Translations under genes and position numbers: made by a program | NCBI GenBank assembly: GCA_026982695.1 | Contig: JALSGS010000054.1 | Span: 1-59,177 of the forward strand | Reading direction: 5' to 3' | DNA length: 59,177 nt | Origin: Saprospiraceae bacterium | GTDB taxonomy: Bacteria; Bacteroidota; Bacteroidia; Chitinophagales; Saprospiraceae | The notes under the pieces: generated by a model | The model's database searches: none | What the model was told of the DNA's origin: nothing | The model's input: only the letters and a program-made list of their open reading frames with translations | Shown here: piece after piece, positions 17,701-26,430 of the stretch | How positions within the stretch are numbered: the first letter of the stretch is position 1 | How the letters are laid out: every line of letters starts with the position of its first letter

Positions 17701-19923
17701 CTACTGCAGCTGGGCTGCAGCCTGACGGTAGCGCTGTGCTTGTTCGCTATAGCCTAGCTGTTCGTACACATGAGCTGCCAGCTCGTAAGCCTGCCGAAAA
17801 CGCGTATTGGCCTGGATAGCTTTGTTGAGTAGCTCTATAGCTCGGGTACCCTCGCCTTGCTGTGCTTTGATGTAGCCCATGTAATACCAAGCTGCGGCAA
17901 AGTTTTCTTGTGCTACTGCCGCCTCAAATTGTGCATAAGCTTCCTCGAGCTTACCCTGGTTGACTAAAGCCATGCCTAAAAAGTAGTATGCCTGGCTGTT
18001 TTGAGGTGCCACTTTGAGCGCCTGTCGTGCTGCTTCTTCGGCTTCAGCGAGTTGCTGGCGCATCAAGTACACATTGGCCAATTGTGTCCATGCCAGTTCA
18101 TTGTCGGGATACAGGCGCAATTCAGCTTTCAGCTCACGGAAAGCAGTGTCGTAATCGCGTTGCTTTATCGCCTGATTGGCGCGGAAAGCATGGTGTGCCG
18201 TATCGCGTTCGATGGCTGTAAGCGGCACGCCATTGGCGGCAAGCGTATGCACTGCCTTGCTGTTGGGCCAGTTGAGGCTGCGCAAGTGGGGGCCTCTGAT
18301 GTAGCGCGAGGGAAAGATACCGTAATCCCAATACTTGCTATAGCGATCGTTGAAGCGCACGTAGGTGCCCTTGGCCTGCCCACGCCAAGGGATGAGATAG
18401 ACACCCAAGTTGTAGCTAAAAGACGAGGCAATAGTCAGTGGCTGATCGGCATCAGCTGGTGGCAATGCTCCGCTATGGCCCAACCATTTCACTGCCTGCT
18501 TCATGCTCACCCCCCAATAGTCAGTCTCAAAGCGGCCAAAAGCATGGCTGATGCCGCCTGAAACCATATTGAAATACACATAGGGCCAATGTGGATTACG
18601 CGCAATGAACAAAGCAGGTTCCAACAGCATGAGCCCCAAGGCCAAGTACAATGCTTGGCGCGTGCGTGCAAAAGCTGCATACCGCTGTTCGAGCCACAAC
18701 CAACTGAGGGTCGCCCATACAACCATAGGCGGATAGACGAATAGCAAGTGGCGCCACCCATCGTGTAAAGTCGAATCGCGCACGATGACATATACGATGG
18801 GGAAAAGTGCGGAAAACACCGCCAGTAAAACAGGCAATGGCTGATAGTATCGCAACAGGCGTGGCAACCATACTATACCTACCACCAGACCTAGCAAAAC
18901 GCTCAATGGAATGGTGCGCCAAATCCAGTCGGGCAAATAATACCACGGCGTTTCATCCGACATGATGTTCATCCCTTGATACAGCACTCGGATACGCACA
19001 CCCAATTTGGAAAACTCGCTAAGCGCCTCCAGCGGATGGCTAAGAGGCTGCTGCAAAGCCCAAGGCCACACAGCTATGCCGAGCAAGTAGCCTCCAGCAG
19101 CTGCTGCCAAGCCCCAACCTACATAGCTGCGCCACAATGCAGCATTGCCCAACCACGACCATCTATAGCGCAACCACAAGTCGAGTAAGGCAAATAGGCC
19201 CAGATAGCCAAACAACAACAGCCCGCCTGCACGCGTACCCAAAGCAATGCCAACACCCAAAGCTAAACCCCACAGATCAGTTTTGCGTGGGCGCGGCATG
19301 TGTTGCAATAATCCCACCATAAAATAAGTAGCCATGGCAAAGCCAAGTGCAAAAGGTATGTCCTTGGGATTCATCAAGCCATGGCCTAGCAAGCGCGGCG
19401 ACAAAAAGGCAATTACCAAAGCCCATATGGCTCCTCGCCAACCGGCCAGTTTGTGCACAAATAGGGCGATGAATACTATGGTCAGCCAACCAAACAAAGC
19501 ATTGCACACATGGCGCAAGTCGTAATAGGCCAAATCATCGGGAGTCCATCCCATAGCACGATTGGCCAATCCGGTAAGCAAATCGAAAAAGCCGCCATAT
19601 AGGTGCATGTTGCCCTTTTCTACATGCAGGGCAGCGGTGTCAGCACCTAATGTCAAGTAATAGTTGACGAGTTTTTCCGAATAATCTACCTGGTACTCAT
19701 CGTCGGCATTGATCCCCGAGCCCAAGGCCATGGCAATCATCAGTATCAACGCGACGAGTGCTGTAGCCCAAAAGGCTTTGCGAAAGAAGCCATTTTCGTC
19801 AGGTGGCGTTGGGCGTTCGGGCCATCGGCCAGTAGGAGTTACTGCCGCTACTCTTTTTTTTACAGCAGACGAGCGCCGCAAAGTCGTTTTGCGTGCTGGT
19901 TTGTTTCTTTTCTTTTTTGCCAT
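17701..19923 (-). CDS. polytopic glycosyltransferase-like (GT39/ArnT type) protein with C-terminal TPRs
   Basis: A 740-residue membrane protein. After a basic N-terminus (MAKKKRNKPARKT) come about ten hydrophobic segments between residues 70 and 470. The luminal-type motif GSGINADDEYQVDYSE after the first segment resembles the acidic catalytic loop of GT-C (ArnT/PMT-like) glycosyltransferases, which use polyprenyl-phosphate sugars. Residues about 600-735 hold roughly four tetratricopeptide repeats (for example NELAWTQLANVYLMRQQLAEAEEA written in two parts, and AAWYYMGYIKAQQGEGT). The long open frame starts at 20034 and overlaps the reductase gene, so I choose the ATG at 19923. The acceptor is unknown. 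It sits between the reductase and methyltransferase genes in a probable operon. Confidence 0.75.
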   Translation of the reverse strand: MAKKKRNKPARKTTLRRSSAVKKRVAAVTPTGRWPERPTPPDENGFFRKAFWATALVALILMIAMALGSGINADDEYQVDYSEKLVNYYLTLGADTAALHVEKGNMHLYGGFFDLLTGLANRAMGWTPDDLAYYDLRHVCNALFGWLTIVFIALFVHKLAGWRGAIWALVIAFLSPRLLGHGLMNPKDIPFALGFAMATYFMVGLLQHMPRPRKTDLWGLALGVGIALGTRAGGLLLFGYLGLFALLDLWLRYRWSWLGNAALWRSYVGWGLAAAAGGYLLGIAVWPWALQQPLSHPLEALSEFSKLGVRIRVLYQGMNIMSDETPWYYLPDWIWRTIPLSVLLGLVVGIVWLPRLLRYYQPLPVLLAVFSALFPIVYVIVRDSTLHDGWRHLLFVYPPMVVWATLSWLWLEQRYAAFARTRQALYLALGLMLLEPALFIARNPHWPYVYFNMVSGGISHAFGRFETDYWGVSMKQAVKWLGHSGALPPADADQPLTIASSFSYNLGVYLIPWRGQAKGTYVRFNDRYSKYWDYGIFPSRYIRGPHLRSLNWPNSKAVHTLAANGVPLTAIERDTAHHAFRANQAIKQRDYDTAFRELKAELRLYPDNELAWTQLANVYLMRQQLAEAEEAARQALKVAPQNSQAYYFLGMALVNQGKLEEAYAQFEAAVAQENFAAAWYYMGYIKAQQGEGTRAIELLNKAIQANTRFRQAYELAAHVYEQLGYSEQAQRYRQAAAQLQ

Positions 19924-19969
19924 AGCTAAGGGCCTTGTTTGGCTCGCGCCTTTAGCAAACGAGCTCAAC

Positions 19970-20953
19970 TTAGAAAGATGGTGCTTCGGGTTTGTTCTGC
20001 AAGATCTGCTCAATGCGCGTGCACACCTCATCATTGAGTAAGGGCACTACATCGAGTGCGTCCAGTGTTTCTTGCAATTGCTCCACTCGAGAAGCCCCTA
20101 AAATGACGGAGCTTACATTGGGGTTTTTCAGGCACCAGGCAATAGCCAGTCGGGGCAACGTCGTACAAAGCTGCACGGCCAAGTCATTTAATTGGCGCAC
20201 CTTTTCGAGCCGTTCGGGTGTCAGCGCCAGATCGCGCAACCACTCTAACCCTTCCATACTCAGCCTAGTGCCCTCGGGGAACTGATCGATATACTTGTTC
20301 GTCAACACGCCAGAGGCCAATGGCGACCAGATGGTAGTCCCTAATCCCACCGCCTGATACAGGCGGCGATATTCCACTTCTACCCGTGCTCGATGAAACA
20401 TGTTGTATTGCGGCTGCTCCATCACTGGCCCAATGAGGTGATGCTGGCGCGCTACCATGTGAGCTTCCATAATTTCTTGAGCAGACCATTCTGAGGTGCC
20501 CCAATAGAGGATTTTGCCCTGCTGAATGAGGATATTCATCGTCCAGACCGTCTCTTCAATAGGGGTATGCCGATCGGGACGATGACAGAAATACAGATCG
20601 ATGTACTCAACTTGCAAACGCTTAAGTGAGGCATGACACGCCTCCACGACGTGCTTGCGACTCAAGCCCTTTTGGGTAGGCCGGTCACCTCCATCACCAA
20701 AATACACCTTACTGGACACCAGATAGCTGCTGCGTTCCCAGCCTGCCCGCTTCAATATGCGGCCCATTACCACTTCCGACTGTCCCTTGGCATAGATTTC
20801 GGCATTGTCGAAAAAATTGACGCCACGATCATAAGCCAAGTGCATCAATTGTTCAGCCGTTTCGTCTGTGATCTGCTTGCCAAAGGTGAGCCACGAGCCC
20901 AACGACAACGCACTGATGTGTACTCCTGATTTGCCTAATTTTCTATATTCCAT
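19970..20953 (-). CDS. aldo/keto reductase
   Basis: A 327-residue NADPH-dependent TIM-barrel oxidoreductase, close to the Kv-beta/YghZ subgroup. The catalytic tetrad is visible: Asp and Tyr in FFDNAEIYAKGQSE (about residues 51-64), Lys in VSSKVYF, His in YFCHRPDRH. The cofactor-binding end has ASGVLTNKY and VILGASRVEQL. It reduces carbonyl compounds in the cytosol; its physiological substrate cannot be told from the sequence. First gene of the minus-strand run that continues into the glycosyltransferase-like gene with 46 bases between. The 265 bases upstream, shared with the divergent DUF58 gene, show no clear consensus promoter. Confidence 0.9.
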   Translation of the reverse strand: MEYRKLGKSGVHISALSLGSWLTFGKQITDETAEQLMHLAYDRGVNFFDNAEIYAKGQSEVVMGRILKRAGWERSSYLVSSKVYFGDGGDRPTQKGLSRKHVVEACHASLKRLQVEYIDLYFCHRPDRHTPIEETVWTMNILIQQGKILYWGTSEWSAQEIMEAHMVARQHHLIGPVMEQPQYNMFHRARVEVEYRRLYQAVGLGTTIWSPLASGVLTNKYIDQFPEGTRLSMEGLEWLRDLALTPERLEKVRQLNDLAVQLCTTLPRLAIAWCLKNPNVSSVILGASRVEQLQETLDALDVVPLLNDEVCTRIEQILQNKPEAPSF

Positions 20954-21218
20954 CGATATTGGTTTTTCGCTAACTCCTCGACGAACCGCACCTCATGTTT
21001 GCAGCTGCCGCCAAAAGTCGCTATTCAGTTCGACCTGTCCAAACAATAAAAGTGCCTCCACGTCGCAGCGCAAACACATCTGTTGGTTATTGTTTTTTCT
21101 GCGCTGTTGCATATGATAAGGCATAAAAATTGGTTTACTTCAGGCCCACTTTGGACGAACAAGCCTCCAGAAAGCATCTTGTGCCTTGCAGGCGTTTTCA
21201 ATAAAACATCAAATACAT

Positions 21219-22148
21219 ATGGAATTTTTCGATCAAGCACATATACGGCATCTGGGCAATCTCGAATTACTAGCACGTCAAGTAGTGGAGGGTTTTATCA
21301 TTGGCTTGCACAAAAGTCCCTTTCACGGCTTTTCTGTAGAATTTGCCGAACATCGGCTTTACAACCCAGGCGAACCCGTCAAAGACATCGATTGGAAAGT
21401 ATATGCACGTACTGACCGACTGTATAGCAAGCGCTTTGAAGAGGAGACTAACTTGCGTTGCCAAATTGTAATAGACGCCTCCTCATCGATGTACTTTCCC
21501 GAAGTGACAGCCCACAGCAAATACTACATCAATAAAATTCGGTGGTCGGCACTGGCAGCAGCATCCCTGATGCACTTGCTTCAACGCCAACGCGATGCCT
21601 TTGGGCTATCGGTATTCGATAGCCAAGTACGGCAACACACACGCGCACGTTCTAGCACTGCACATTACCAGCTAATGCTCAGCCACCTTCACCAACTCAT
21701 CACCCAACCTGAACGCCCGCGAAGCACGGCTGCTGCCCAAGCCCTCCATCAAATTGCCGATAGCATCCATAAGCGCTCAATGGTCATTATTTTCAGCGAC
21801 ATGTTCGACCAAGCAGCACAGCCTGATGAACTATTCGCTGCACTACAACATCTCAAGCACAACAAGCACGAGGTCATCCTCTTTCACACAATCGATAGGG
21901 CACTCGAGTACGATTTCGAATTCAAAAATCGCCCCTACCTGTTTATCGACATGGAAACAGGTGAACGTGTACGCCTACAACCCTCCCAGATAAAGGATTA
22001 CTACGTGGCACAGATGCGCCAATATACCGAGCGGCTACGCCTCAAGTGCCTACAATACAAGATCGACTTTGTAGCAGCTGATATACAAAAAGGATTTCAC
22101 CAAGTGCTACAGGCTTGGCTGGTCAAGCGTAGCAAAATGCGCGTTTGA
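21219..22148 (+). CDS. DUF58 / VWA-like domain protein
   Basis: A 309-residue protein with the DUF58 signature: GLHKSPFHGFSVEF and EHRLYNPGEPVKDIDWKVYART near the N-terminus (about residues 29-65), then a VWA-like domain beginning VIDASSSMYFP, which carries the DxSxS metal-ion-dependent adhesion pattern, and IIFSDMFD further on. DUF58 proteins normally pair with MoxR ATPases in putative chaperone or envelope-stress modules. No MoxR gene adjoins it; a MoxR-like ATPase lies 19 kb away. I choose the ATG at 21219 (MEFFDQAHI) over the earlier one at 21186. It stands alone between a divergent reductase gene and a separate response regulator gene. Confidence 0.85.
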   Translation: MEFFDQAHIRHLGNLELLARQVVEGFIIGLHKSPFHGFSVEFAEHRLYNPGEPVKDIDWKVYARTDRLYSKRFEEETNLRCQIVIDASSSMYFPEVTAHSKYYINKIRWSALAAASLMHLLQRQRDAFGLSVFDSQVRQHTRARSSTAHYQLMLSHLHQLITQPERPRSTAAAQALHQIADSIHKRSMVIIFSDMFDQAAQPDELFAALQHLKHNKHEVILFHTIDRALEYDFEFKNRPYLFIDMETGERVRLQPSQIKDYYVAQMRQYTERLRLKCLQYKIDFVAADIQKGFHQVLQAWLVKRSKMRV

Positions 22149-22252
22149 TTCATTGAGCGCTCTTTCTTGCCAATAACATTACTTTTCGAACCATTCATCA
22201 AAAAGTGTAGTACTACGTATTTTCCGGTAGGGTTTTTGCTCCGAGCAATAAC

Positions 22253-22263
22253 ATCCCCCCTGT
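22253..22263 (+). promoter_or_regulatory. C6-TGT motif, upstream copy at the response regulator
   Basis: ATCCCCCCTGT followed by ATATTCG, about 107 bases before the response regulator start. See the megasynthase copy at 2829-2840. Confidence 0.35.
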
Positions 22264-22270
22264 ATATTCG

Positions 22271-22281
22271 ATCCCCCCTGT
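22271..22281 (+). promoter_or_regulatory. C6-TGT motif, downstream copy at the response regulator
   Basis: ATCCCCCCTGT again, 18 bases start-to-start after the first copy in direct orientation, the arrangement expected of a tandem binding site. Confidence 0.35.
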
Positions 22282-22359
22282 CCCTTATACCACGTCATAC
22301 ACCATGTGGCTGTGCACTCATCTAGCTTATTGCTCAGAAGCAGACACTTCAAAACCACA

Positions 22360-23046
22360 ATGATTATGAGCCAAGACAAAATCAAGGTATTACTCGTAGA
22401 AGACAACCTCGTCTTTCAAACGGGCATTTCCTTCCTCATCCAAGGGGGCGATAAATTCGAACTAGTCGACAAAGTGGCCAATGGTACTGACGCAGTAGCC
22501 CGCGTCAAGACAATGGAAGTCGATGTGGTCATCATGGATCTATTTTTACCCGGCATCGACGGGGTGGAAGCCACTAAGCAAATTCTGGAATACAATCCCG
22601 AGATCAAAGTGCTGGCCTGCTCTGCCGAGCGTGATGAGGAAAAAATTCTACAGATCGTACAAGCCGGCGCACTGGGATTTATTTACAAAAATGCCAGCAC
22701 CGAAGAATTCAGAAAAGCGCTCGAAATTGTAGCATCCGGCAATACCTATTTTAGTCGGGAGATCTTTTCCATACTGGTCACCTATTTGCAAAAAGCCGGT
22801 CAGGTAGACCACAGCCAGCCTGGTCCGGCCTCACCTGAAAAGCTCAAGGAGCTGAAGGAAAAGCTCAGCCCCCGCGAGCTGGAGATTCTCAAATACATCG
22901 CAGAAGAAATGACCAACAAGGAAATTGCCGAAAAACTGTTCATCAGTCCCCGCACCGTAGATACACACCGCCGCAATTTGCTGCAAAAGCTCAAAGTGAA
23001 GAACACGGCTGGTCTAGTCAAATACTACATGGCCATGATGATGTGA
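22360..23046 (+). CDS. NarL/FixJ-type response regulator
   Basis: A 228-residue transcription factor. The receiver domain (about 8-125) has the acidic pair in LLVEDN, phospho-acceptor Asp in VVIMDLFLPG and the conserved Lys in GFIYKNAS. The C-terminal LuxR-type helix-turn-helix (about 163-225) has LSPRELEILKYIAEEMTN and IAEKLFISPRTVDTHR. It should bind DNA as a phospho-dimer. No histidine kinase adjoins it, so it is an orphan here. Two direct C6-TGT repeats upstream may mark autoregulation, and the same motif upstream of the megasynthase makes that gene a candidate target; this is inference. I start at the ATG at 22360; ATG at 22366 is also possible, and the longer frame from 22306 is not convincing. 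Confidence 0.92.
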   Translation: MIMSQDKIKVLLVEDNLVFQTGISFLIQGGDKFELVDKVANGTDAVARVKTMEVDVVIMDLFLPGIDGVEATKQILEYNPEIKVLACSAERDEEKILQIVQAGALGFIYKNASTEEFRKALEIVASGNTYFSREIFSILVTYLQKAGQVDHSQPGPASPEKLKELKEKLSPRELEILKYIAEEMTNKEIAEKLFISPRTVDTHRRNLLQKLKVKNTAGLVKYYMAMMM

Positions 23047-23460
23047 TAAAAGATGCTGCCCCACCCCCCCAACTTTTTCATATTGCTCACTATCATGCTG
23101 ATATACCCATATCCGCTTGCACTTTATAGATAACTGGAACGAGCCTTTGCACCAACAACTCAACGCTAAGTGCTCACCAAAATATTCACGTCTCAGAGCA
23201 GCTATTTCCCTAATACATTTCTTACCTGCCAGGAAGCCTCAGATAAGCTGGCCAATTACTTGCTACCTAACTGAAGGCAAAAGTCACTCATCGACTTGCA
23301 ACTGAATCTGTATTGAAGAGTTGTGTAAATAACGGGGTATCACAAGCCATGAGGTTGTATGGAAAGCTCACGTGGCAATGCACACAAATAAGCCATCTGT
23401 GCATCTTTGCACCTACTTTTTGACCTTTACCACATAAAACATGAAATCGCCATTAACAAC
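23047..23460. other. 414-base intergenic stretch before queE
   Basis: No credible gene. I looked for a preQ1-type riboswitch ahead of queE and found no convincing aptamer. CATCTTTGCACC at 23402-23413 is one base off a TAnnTTTG -7 element and may start the queE transcript. A seven-codon ORF (ATG at 23441) ends in GTGA overlapping the queE GTG start, which could couple translation. Confidence 0.4.
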
Positions 23461-24102
23461 GTGAAACGCAAAACATACAAGATAAAAGAAATATACTACA
23501 CACTGCAAGGGGAGGGCGCACACACAGGGCGCCCTGCCATCTTTTGTCGCTTTAGCGGTTGCAATCTGTGGAATGGCCGGGAGCAAGATCGAGCTAAAGC
23601 CATTTGCACCTTCTGCGATACGGACTTTGTAGGCACTGACGGCACGGGTGGGGGACGCTACGACGCATGCACACTGGCCCATAAAGTAGCCAGCTTGTGG
23701 CCTGCGGGCCAAAGTGGTCGCCCCTACGTAGTATGTACGGGTGGTGAGCCACTGCTCCAGCTCGACGAAGTACTTATCGAAGCTTTTCATGCACAGGGTT
23801 TGGAAGTAGGCATCGAGACCAATGGCACTATTGCTGTGCCCAAAGGTGTCGATTGGATTTGCGTGAGTCCTAAAGCAGGCGCTCCACTCGTACAGCGTAG
23901 CGGCCATGAGCTCAAGCTCGTCTATCGCCAGGAAGGGGCACTGCCCGAGCAGTTCGAGCAGCTCGACTTTCAGCACTTTTTTCTACAGCCCATGGATGGG
24001 CCTCAGCGCGAGCACTTTACCCAAGAGGCTATCGCCTATTGCATGGCACACCCCCAATGGCGCCTCAGCCTACAGACGCACAAGTTGTTGGGCATCGACT
24101 AA
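23461..24102 (+). CDS. queE: 7-carboxy-7-deazaguanine synthase
   Basis: A 213-residue radical SAM enzyme converting 6-carboxytetrahydropterin to 7-carboxy-7-deazaguanine in preQ0/queuosine biosynthesis. Seen: YYTLQGEG at the N-terminus, the cluster cysteines in CRFSGCNLWNG and CTFCDTDF, VCTGGEPLLQ (the SAM-binding GGEP motif), GIETNGT, and the C-terminal SLQTHKLLGID. The insertion between the first cysteine and the CxxC pair is characteristic of QueE. The open frame can begin at a TTG at 23407, but the GTG at 23461 gives VKRKTYKIKEIYYTLQGEG, the usual family start. The other queuosine genes (queC, queD) are not in the window. Confidence 0.92.
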   Translation: MKRKTYKIKEIYYTLQGEGAHTGRPAIFCRFSGCNLWNGREQDRAKAICTFCDTDFVGTDGTGGGRYDACTLAHKVASLWPAGQSGRPYVVCTGGEPLLQLDEVLIEAFHAQGLEVGIETNGTIAVPKGVDWICVSPKAGAPLVQRSGHELKLVYRQEGALPEQFEQLDFQHFFLQPMDGPQREHFTQEAIAYCMAHPQWRLSLQTHKLLGID

Positions 24103-24210
24103 AAGACAATAGAGCGGCGTTGGTCAAGCCCTATGTGACAATAGTCGATGCTTCTGCCCTCATTTTTGCCAAAAGGCAGCATATTGTAACGACATGCACA
24201 ACTCACCAAA

Positions 24211-24849
24211 ATGACAACGATGAATCAAGAAGAGCTCAAGCGCAGCCAGCAAGCCGATATCATCATCCGCAATCACGTCATCTGGAGCATGGGTGCAGGC
24301 TTCATTCCCGTCGTAGTGGCTGACGTACTGGCCGTAAGTGCCTTACAACTCGACATGATTCGGCAGCTGTGTCGCGCATATCAAGTCGACTTCAGCGAAA
24401 CGCAAGGCAAGGCCATCGTGTCTAGCCTGACGACCAGTACACTGGCGCGCATTGCAGCGGGCAGCGTAGCCAAGCTCATTCCCGGCGTGGGCTCCGTATT
24501 GGGTGGCGTGACTACTTCTGTATTTGCAGGGGCTTCCACCTATGCTTTGGGCCAAGTGTTCAAAACGCATTTCGAGATGGGGGGCACCATCCTCGATTTT
24601 GACCCTAACAGGCTCAAGAAGATGTACAAAGAACAGTTTGAAAAAGGCAAACGCGTGGCCCAGGAATGGAAAAAGGAAGCCGAACAGGAGAAAAGTAGCG
24701 AGCCGCCCCGCAAACGCGCCCGTGTAGTGATGAACGACGATGCCGAAGTACTAGCCCAGCTTCGCGAACTGGCTCAACTTCACAAAGAAGGCGTACTGAC
24801 TGATGAAGAATTTGCAGCGATGAAGAAAAAGCTCATCGGCGATCAGTAA
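24211..24849 (+). CDS. DUF697-like membrane protein with C-terminal SHOCT domain
   Basis: A 212-residue protein. Residues about 20-130 form a DUF697-like hydrophobic region (IIIRNHVIWSMGAGFIPVVV in its first helix, then a second glycine-rich helical segment LIPGVGSVLGG), as found in the membrane parts of some GTPase-linked proteins. A charged linker follows (about 145-180), then a SHOCT motif at the C-terminus: LRELAQLHKEGVLTDEEF followed by KKKLIG. SHOCT helices are thought to mediate oligomerisation. No GTPase partner adjoins it. Function unknown. The gene ends at a strong bidirectional terminator. Confidence 0.75.
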   Translation: MTTMNQEELKRSQQADIIIRNHVIWSMGAGFIPVVVADVLAVSALQLDMIRQLCRAYQVDFSETQGKAIVSSLTTSTLARIAAGSVAKLIPGVGSVLGGVTTSVFAGASTYALGQVFKTHFEMGGTILDFDPNRLKKMYKEQFEKGKRVAQEWKKEAEQEKSSEPPRKRARVVMNDDAEVLAQLRELAQLHKEGVLTDEEFAAMKKKLIGDQ

Positions 24850-24883
24850 CCTCTTATTAGCCACTACAGGTAGGCATTGTGCA

Positions 24884-24914
24884 AAAAAGGGGCATTCAGC
24901 TGAATGCCCCCTTT
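24884..24914. terminator. bidirectional rho-independent terminator
   Basis: A perfect palindrome with 11-base arms (GGGGCATTCAG at 24889-24899 and CTGAATGCCCC at 24900-24910) flanked by an A-tract on the left and a T-tract on the right. It lies between two convergent genes and should terminate both. Confidence 0.85.
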
Positions 24915-24938
24915 TGCCAACTTTAAGGTCCTCATTAT

Positions 24939-26351
24939 TTATTCGATATCGCCCAGATTGCGAATAGTGATCTCGTAATCGTTGAATTGAGCGAGGATAC
25001 CTGTGACGTTAACCGCACCCGTTGGCAAAGGCTCGTTGGCAAATGTCGCTGCGGAACGCGTGTAGATGATGATATTGCCCGTGCCGTCACTCAGCGTGCG
25101 GTTTCCTGAAAAAGTAGCTCCTCCACTAAGCGTGCAGTTTTCCACTTTGACTAAAGTGCTTTCCCAGTTTTCAGCATTGGTCAAGATTTCGGCTACAGTG
25201 GCCACGCGCGGTGTAGGAAGGGTGCCCATGCCCTTGCTCGTAGCTCGGTCGAGAAATACGTTGTTGACTTGGAGCAAACCGTTGAACTCGTTGAGCTGCA
25301 TGCCCGAGATGTCCACTTCGAGCTCTTCGCCCAAGTTGAAGCTATGTGCTTCGGTAAAACGCACCACAATGCCGTAATCACCATCTTGCAACACTAAGTT
25401 TTGCGGATGAATATTGCCATTGGCACGATCGGAGATCACCACACCTCGAATGTATTTGTCATCGGGTGCAGCAGAAGCACCACTGGCAAAGAGGTTGCGC
25501 ACTTCCTCAATGCTGAGCTGGTTGCTGCCCGATCCTGTTCCCGTATCGCAGCGCTCAGTGGTCATGGCTACATCATCTAATTCGCGGATGTAGAGCTGCA
25601 GATCATCGCGATAAATGCTAAACACAGCCGTAAGGGAGCCATTGCCTGTAGGCGTACTATCGGAAGCAAATTCGGCATAGCCACTGGAGCGCAAGATAAT
25701 GGTGTTGCCGTTGCAGTCCTCTATCATTCGGTTGACAGAGATGCGATTGACGGCATCGGCAAAGGGCTGACCCGCATCGTCGGTGGTGAATTGCACGCTG
25801 TCGAGCTGGATGAGCGTACTCAGATCAGCTGGAGTGAGTTCGCTGATGGTGCGCTTGCGAGGTGTGACGGGCTGGTTGCGCGGCCCCTTGATGATGTAAT
25901 CGTCGAGCAAGACGGGCTCAATGAAAGCCAATACTTCGTTGCCATTGTTATCAATCGTAGTGCCTCCCCCTAGCTGATATTGACCATTGTAGTCGCCTAA
26001 CCATAGGCCTTGCGGCTTAATATAGACTTTGCGGCCAATGGGATAATCGTTGTACAACTCAGTGGCGTTGATGCGCAAGTCGATGCCTCCGGTTTCGTCT
26101 TGTACGACAATAGTTCGGTAGAAGTTGCCACTTCGATCATCGGCTATGACGACGGCTTCTATGATCCAGTCTTGCGTCACTTCCTCAAATTGACCGATGG
26201 TGTGCAATGCACGTAAGTCGGCAATAGTAGCATTAGGAGTGAGTTGTACCTCTTCCCCTTCAGGTGGCGGCGCATCGAATTCCAGATCGACACAAGCACT
26301 TCCGATCAGGGTAAAGAAAAAGGCCACAGAAAGCAGTTTGAAATATTTCAT
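24939..26351 (-). CDS. DUF5689 outer-surface lipoprotein
   Basis: A 470-residue lipoprotein with a signal peptide ending in the lipobox IGSAC (Cys20). Two DUF5689-like beta-rich domains are visible, about residues 40-265 and 280-468; each has the pattern of an opening helix (TIADLRALH; SIEEVRNLFAS), a GVVISD/AVVIADD strand, a VVQD/LVLQDGD-G motif, and a closing segment (FSIYRDDLQLYIRELDD; LAQFNDYEITIRNLGDIE). These OB-like proteins commonly accompany TonB receptors in Bacteroidota. It lies 79 bases downstream of such a receptor gene on the same strand, so they form a probable outer-membrane uptake pair. The ligand is unknown; no sugar-degrading enzymes adjoin. Confidence 0.88.
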   Translation of the reverse strand: MKYFKLLSVAFFFTLIGSACVDLEFDAPPPEGEEVQLTPNATIADLRALHTIGQFEEVTQDWIIEAVVIADDRSGNFYRTIVVQDETGGIDLRINATELYNDYPIGRKVYIKPQGLWLGDYNGQYQLGGGTTIDNNGNEVLAFIEPVLLDDYIIKGPRNQPVTPRKRTISELTPADLSTLIQLDSVQFTTDDAGQPFADAVNRISVNRMIEDCNGNTIILRSSGYAEFASDSTPTGNGSLTAVFSIYRDDLQLYIRELDDVAMTTERCDTGTGSGSNQLSIEEVRNLFASGASAAPDDKYIRGVVISDRANGNIHPQNLVLQDGDYGIVVRFTEAHSFNLGEELEVDISGMQLNEFNGLLQVNNVFLDRATSKGMGTLPTPRVATVAEILTNAENWESTLVKVENCTLSGGATFSGNRTLSDGTGNIIIYTRSAATFANEPLPTGAVNVTGILAQFNDYEITIRNLGDIE

Positions 26352-26430
26352 TTTGCCAAGTTTTCTTCCAAGTTAGCGTCACAAGATGCAAAGCTGTATT
26401 TGACACCAGTCTGCTATACCAGCACTTGTA

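Noticed and set aside
22179-22406. 75-codon minus-strand frame upstream of the response regulator
   Set aside because: It overlaps the regulatory repeats and the regulator start, has an unlikely composition and no family features.
23117-23305. 62-codon frame in the gap before queE
   Set aside because: Begins with a TTG, has no recognisable domain, and does not look like coding sequence.
23380-23460. preQ1 riboswitch ahead of queE
   Set aside because: No aptamer stem with the expected A-rich tail could be drawn.
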